Of a stretch of DNA of 36,460 nt, positions 32,942-36,460 are shown piece after piece. The DNA is taken from NCBI GenBank assembly GCA_964552325.1, contig CAZKHA010000018.1, positions 1 through 36,460 of the forward strand, given 5' to 3'. Every line of letters starts with the position of its first letter. The first letter of the stretch is position 1. Made by a program: the position numbers and the translations under genes. Source of the stretch: CAZKCK01 sp964552325 (GTDB taxonomy: Bacteria > Bacteroidota > Bacteroidia > Bacteroidales > TTA-H9). The notes beneath the pieces are model-generated. The model was not told the DNA's origin. It was given only the letters and a program-made list of their open reading frames with translations, and did no database searches.

Positions 32942-33319
32942 ATGTACTTTAGCGGCTTAATAGTCAACCCTATGAAAGTATATTCCCCTTATATCCGTTT
33001 GCTTGCAGATGATTCAAGTTACCTTATGAACGTAGTTGTAAAAGGCGCCTCCAATTTTGTGCATCAATCAACCACTCAGCAAGCTGGAACTCATAACGGC
33101 GTGGCATGTTGGGAAGTCATTATTGCCTTTAAAGTACCGTCGGGTAGCCCCTCAACTCAACTAAATTTGTTTGATAATGACGATGTTGAACTAACAGACC
33201 CATTCACAAGTAGTGGTAGAATAGTTGTTGTAAAAACATTGTTTTATGCAAGCAACAATGCCTTGTTGTTTGAGAACATTAGTAAAATTAGATATAGCGA
33301 TGCAGAACCAATTAAGTAA
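32942..33319 (+). CDS. Small protein of unknown function
   Basis: I do not recognise this 125-aa protein. The sequence alternates beta-type stretches (SSYLMNVVVKGASNFVH, GVACWEVIIAFKVPSG, SGRIVVVKTLFYASNNALLFENI), has no signal peptide or membrane helix, and is rich in Ser, Asn and Val. An ATG ten codons in (32972, MKVYSPYIRLL) is an alternative start. It lies 187 bp after the BadF-like gene and 47 bp before the TPR kinase gene, in the same orientation as both. Composition resembles the neighbouring coding sequence, and the frame is open for 126 codons in AT-rich DNA, so it is probably real but not certain. Confidence 0.5.
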   Translation: MYFSGLIVNPMKVYSPYIRLLADDSSYLMNVVVKGASNFVHQSTTQQAGTHNGVACWEVIIAFKVPSGSPSTQLNLFDNDDVELTDPFTSSGRIVVVKTLFYASNNALLFENISKIRYSDAEPIK

Positions 33320-33366
33320 TTAATTGTAATAATAAGTTTTTAGTATTTCAACATTAGGCACTGCAA

Positions 33367-35481
33367 ATGTCCATCATTATGAATAAATTAAACAGTAAAT
33401 GCTTGTGTATAGCAATGCTTATATTGTTTAATTTTTTTGGTTTACCAATTAATGTATCTGCACAAAACCTTCATTTTAAGATTCAGAAATTCATCGATAA
33501 ACCAGAAGTATCTGAATCGGGTTTAAAAGCTTTGAATATTCACCTGAAAGAATATTTGTATCAGAATCCTGATTCAGTTCTTTTTTTTAGTGATCAAATA
33601 ATCCAAATTGTTGCCCAACAACCAAATAAGGAGCTTATTTGTTATCCATATAAATACTATGGTAAGGCATATCAATTATTGGGAGAACTTGATTCAGCTT
33701 TGAAATACTGTAATAAATTTGTGATACTGTGTTCAAAGTATAAACTGAATACAGAATTAGCTGATGGATTGTATAATAGGGCTTTTCTGTATCGCAAAAT
33801 GGGCGATTACGAAGCTGCTGTTAAGGACTTTTTGCAATGTTCGCGGCTTGCCGTCTTAAATAAGGATGAAGGATTAAAATACTATGCCATTTTTGGATTG
33901 GCGGTTGTTAATTCTTCAATAAATAATGATTCTGGAGCAATTGATAATTATAAAAGTATTGTTGAATCAAGCTATGTGAAAACAGATACTTCCTTGTTAT
34001 CAAGTGCATATATGAATATTGGTAATGTATATGGCAGGCTTAAGAAGTATAATTTAGCAAAAGAGTACTATTTGAAAGCCGTGCCTTTGTTTCAGGTGAA
34101 GGGTGATTATTTTAACCTCGGCAAGTTATATCAAAATCTTGCTGCTAATTTATTCGATCAGGGCCTTTATTACAAAGCCATGGAGTATTTGCAACAAAGC
34201 ACAAAATATCGGGTGGCAATTAAAGATAATGTCAACCTCGCCGAAAACTATTATTTAGAGGCTCGTATTTACCTTAAGCTTAATGTAATAAGTAAAGCCG
34301 AAAAAGCAACGGATTTGGCAATAAGCATTGTTGCCTCAAACGATTCAAAAGAGTTTTTGGCTGATTTGTATAATCTAAAATCAGAGCTTTCTGAAGCAAA
34401 AGGCCAATGGCAAGATGCTTTAAACTATTATAAATTATCAACAAATATAAGCGATAGTATTTATTCAATAGAGAAAATTGAGGCAATTAATGAACTGCAA
34501 GCTAAGTATAATAGCGAAAAATCGGCACATGAAATTGAGAAACTTAGCAACATGAATAGAACAGCTGAGTTAGAACTTCAGTATAACAAGGTGTTGGCAA
34601 ATCAGCGTTTTTATTTAATTGTTTTTTTGTTTGCAGCATTTTTAGCTGTAGTAACTGTAGCAGCACTTTATTACTATATTTCAGTTAAACGAAAAAAGCT
34701 AAACCGTTTGCTTCAGTTAAGAAATTTACGGATTAAACAACAAACGTCGATAATTGCCGCTAATAATCTTGAACTTATTAAAGCTAATGCTACGCGTGAT
34801 AGGCTCTTTAGCATTATAGCCCATGATCTTCGTGGCCCTATTGGTGCCTTGAAGTATTACCCAATGTTAATTCGAACAAATATCCTAAAGCAAAATCTGG
34901 ATAAAGCTATTAAGCAAAGCGACGAACTGGAATTGGCAACCGAAAAACTGAATGTATTGACCCTTAATTTACTCAATTGGGCTCAATCACAATCGGGTAA
35001 TCTTAAACTTAAACCTGACAAGCTCCAAATTCAACGATTGGTTGTTGGTGTTTTTGAAAATTTGGAAGCCCTAGCTAATCAAAAAAGTATTTTGCTTACC
35101 AACTCCGTTTCCCCCGATATCGCTGCTTTTGCTGATGAAACTACCATAACCACTGTTTTACGAAATATCGCGAGCAATGCTATTAAATTTACCCAAATCA
35201 ATGGTAAAATTATTATTGTAGCTGAAGTTATCGAACACAGAGTGTGTTTGAAAATTGTTGATAATGGAATTGGTATGCCTTACGAGATACTCGGTAAAGT
35301 GTTCTCGGTCGATAGAAGCAAAGTTGCTCCGGGCACCAGTGGCGAATTGGGTAGCGGCATTGGGTTAAACGTTTGCTACGACTTTGTGCTGTTAAACAAG
35401 GGGCAAATTGAAATTGATAGTAAAGTCGATATTGGCACAACTGTTACCATCTGGCTACCGATGGAAGATCCAAGTCTTTAA
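33367..35481 (+). CDS. TPR-containing membrane sensor histidine kinase
   Basis: A 704-aa sensor kinase of a type common in Bacteroidota. A signal peptide (about 1-32, CIAMLILFNFFGLPINVSAQ) exports a periplasmic region of about 370 residues made of TPR-like helix pairs (ELDSALKYCNKFVILC, GDYEAAVKDFLQCSRLA, KKYNLAKEYYLKAVPLF, GLYYKAMEYLQQSTKY). After a coiled coil, one membrane helix (about 416-438) leads to HisKA with FSIIAHDLRGPIGAL (H486). The ATPase domain has NIASNAIKFTQ, DNGIGMPYE and GSGIGLNV. No receiver or effector domain is attached and no response regulator is adjacent in the window. ATG 33379, four codons later, is an alternative start. The periplasmic TPRs probably sense a protein or envelope ligand. 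Confidence 0.92.
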   Translation: MSIIMNKLNSKCLCIAMLILFNFFGLPINVSAQNLHFKIQKFIDKPEVSESGLKALNIHLKEYLYQNPDSVLFFSDQIIQIVAQQPNKELICYPYKYYGKAYQLLGELDSALKYCNKFVILCSKYKLNTELADGLYNRAFLYRKMGDYEAAVKDFLQCSRLAVLNKDEGLKYYAIFGLAVVNSSINNDSGAIDNYKSIVESSYVKTDTSLLSSAYMNIGNVYGRLKKYNLAKEYYLKAVPLFQVKGDYFNLGKLYQNLAANLFDQGLYYKAMEYLQQSTKYRVAIKDNVNLAENYYLEARIYLKLNVISKAEKATDLAISIVASNDSKEFLADLYNLKSELSEAKGQWQDALNYYKLSTNISDSIYSIEKIEAINELQAKYNSEKSAHEIEKLSNMNRTAELELQYNKVLANQRFYLIVFLFAAFLAVVTVAALYYYISVKRKKLNRLLQLRNLRIKQQTSIIAANNLELIKANATRDRLFSIIAHDLRGPIGALKYYPMLIRTNILKQNLDKAIKQSDELELATEKLNVLTLNLLNWAQSQSGNLKLKPDKLQIQRLVVGVFENLEALANQKSILLTNSVSPDIAAFADETTITTVLRNIASNAIKFTQINGKIIIVAEVIEHRVCLKIVDNGIGMPYEILGKVFSVDRSKVAPGTSGELGSGIGLNVCYDFVLLNKGQIEIDSKVDIGTTVTIWLPMEDPSL

Positions 35482-35530
35482 GAACTATAACGATAAACAT
35501 GGATTACATTTGCCAAAATGCTGCTTAAGC

Positions 35531-36460
35531 TTATTCCTCATAAATAAATGGTTTGTCAAAGCCTTGTTCTTGAGGAATTAGTGTGACGTTATCAACAATC
35601 ATGGCTAAAGGTAAAATCATGGAACATTCACTTTGTCCAAATGAATAGTTGTATTGTCCTGAAATCAGGTTACTTACAAAAGTCTTATTCATACAGCCTT
35701 TCAATCTGTTGGCTCCAATCTCTTGTTGGTCGATGTTTAAGGGTTTGATTAAATTTTCAGAGCCATCGACTAACGAAACTTTGTAGTAGGCTAAATTGCC
35801 CTGATCGAATGTAGTGTCAATTGATTTGCAGATAATTGCATATTCAAGATTCTGACGTATCGCTTCGTCAATTAATTCTTGTTTTAGCGTTGTATAGTCC
35901 TTGGGTTGCGTGCTTGTAATAAATACGTTGCTAGGGGCCAAATCTTTTGATAATTCCCCATTCGAAATTAAGAAGCGGTTATGTCCATTTGAGCTTGAAA
36001 CGTTTTCGGTAGGCACCCGTGACGATAAAACAGCCTTCAGCACACCTTGTTCTATTAGCACAAGTTCGTGAGGAGGCACAACCCCTTCGGCGTCCACCGG
36101 AGTATATCCCACAAGTGGTTTGTTCATGTACGTTTGTAAATGTGGTTTTAAGATAACAGAATACTCGCTTGGAAGGATCTTTTTACCGATCTTGTTGCTA
36201 ATCAGCTTTTTTCTAATTTGGGAATTCTTTCGATAGCTTGGCGTGTTTTCCGTTGGTTTTCGCTCTGCAATAAGCGCATCTTCGCCGCTAAAAAGTATGT
36301 TGTTAACAATGTTGGCAAGTGGTTCTCCATAGAATAAAACCGGACCAGTATATTTTTCTTGAAGATCTTCTGCATCCTTCAAATTGTTGATTTGCTGGTA
36401 AGTATATGCAATACTTTTGCTAACTTGTTCTAGTGAGGGCAATGCAGTAGGGTTTTTAAA
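35531..36460 (-). CDS. TldD/PmbA-family metalloprotease, C-terminal part (cut by window edge)
   Basis: The last 309 residues of a TldD/PmbA-like protein; the frame is still open at base 36460, so the N-terminus lies outside. Family features are EKYTGPVLFYGEPLANIV (the conserved tYtGPVLfxgxAA segment), VILKPHLQTYMNKPLVGYTPVDAEG, and PPHELVLIEQGVLKAVLSSRVPT (the xxGxLkxlLssR pattern). A typical member is 440-540 residues, so about one third or more is missing, including the zinc-binding region expected upstream. The partner subunit gene, if it exists, is not in this window. TldD/TldE pairs act as proteases that process peptides; some Bacteroidota members are probable secreted relatives. Confidence 0.8.
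   Translation of the reverse strand, partial: FKNPTALPSLEQVSKSIAYTYQQINNLKDAEDLQEKYTGPVLFYGEPLANIVNNILFSGEDALIAERKPTENTPSYRKNSQIRKKLISNKIGKKILPSEYSVILKPHLQTYMNKPLVGYTPVDAEGVVPPHELVLIEQGVLKAVLSSRVPTENVSSSNGHNRFLISNGELSKDLAPSNVFITSTQPKDYTTLKQELIDEAIRQNLEYAIICKSIDTTFDQGNLAYYKVSLVDGSENLIKPLNIDQQEIGANRLKGCMNKTFVSNLISGQYNYSFGQSECSMILPLAMIVDNVTLIPQEQGFDKPFIYEE

Overview
The window comes from a member of the Bacteroidota. Three things point there: a type IX secretion (T9SS) type A C-terminal sorting domain on the secreted protein at 5474-7027, several promoter-like sites of the Bacteroidota form TAnnTTTG placed just upstream of genes, and mostly weak or absent Shine-Dalgarno sequences (ppdK, with AGGAGG, is the exception). 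I see no plasmid or phage backbone, no CRISPR array, no rRNA and no intact insertion sequence. This looks like chromosome with mixed housekeeping and accessory genes.

Layout. 1-559 has no gene but holds a roughly 270-bp inverted-repeat (MITE/REP-doublet-like) element. 560-5193 (all minus strand) carries a secreted GH33-type sialidase, a Kef/CPA2-type cation:proton antiporter, a DUF1801 protein and an AlkD-like HEAT-repeat DNA glycosylase, with a six-copy octanucleotide repeat next to the last. 5474-9667 (plus) carries a T9SS-secreted protein with one CxxCH motif, then a translationally coupled pair: a DUF4213/DUF364 protein and a membrane protein that looks like ECF-transporter S-like and T-like segments fused to a THEP1-type NTPase. 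9839-13649 holds a PaaI-type thioesterase, pyruvate phosphate dikinase with an odd lysine-rich tail, and tRNA-His with a good promoter and terminator.

13857-23003 is the most interesting block. An outer-membrane barrel protein converges on a REC-PAS-histidine kinase, which is divergent from a compact four-gene operon. The operon encodes a TolC-like outer-membrane channel fused to a (beta/alpha)8 glycosidase-like domain, an HlyD-like periplasmic adaptor anchored in the inner membrane, a cytoplasmic pseudo-receiver/zinc-ribbon (TackOD1-like)/degenerate-GGDEF protein, and a processive GT2 synthase. Together these supply a polymerase, an envelope-spanning conduit, a polymer-cleaving enzyme and a regulator: a plausible synthase-dependent exopolysaccharide system laid out differently from the Pel, Pga, Alg and Bcs systems.

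23005-30230 (minus) is a tightly packed run: lplA, an EamA transporter, mtaB, lgt, an inositol-monophosphatase-family gene, a long NfeD and a macro-domain protein. 30347-32754 (plus) is a PLP trans-sulfuration enzyme, a DgkA-family lipid kinase and a BadF/GlcNAc-kinase-like protein, probably one operon. The right end has a small orphan protein, a TPR histidine kinase and a TldD/PmbA-family gene cut by the window edge.

All functional calls rest on reading motifs in the translations; no database search was run.
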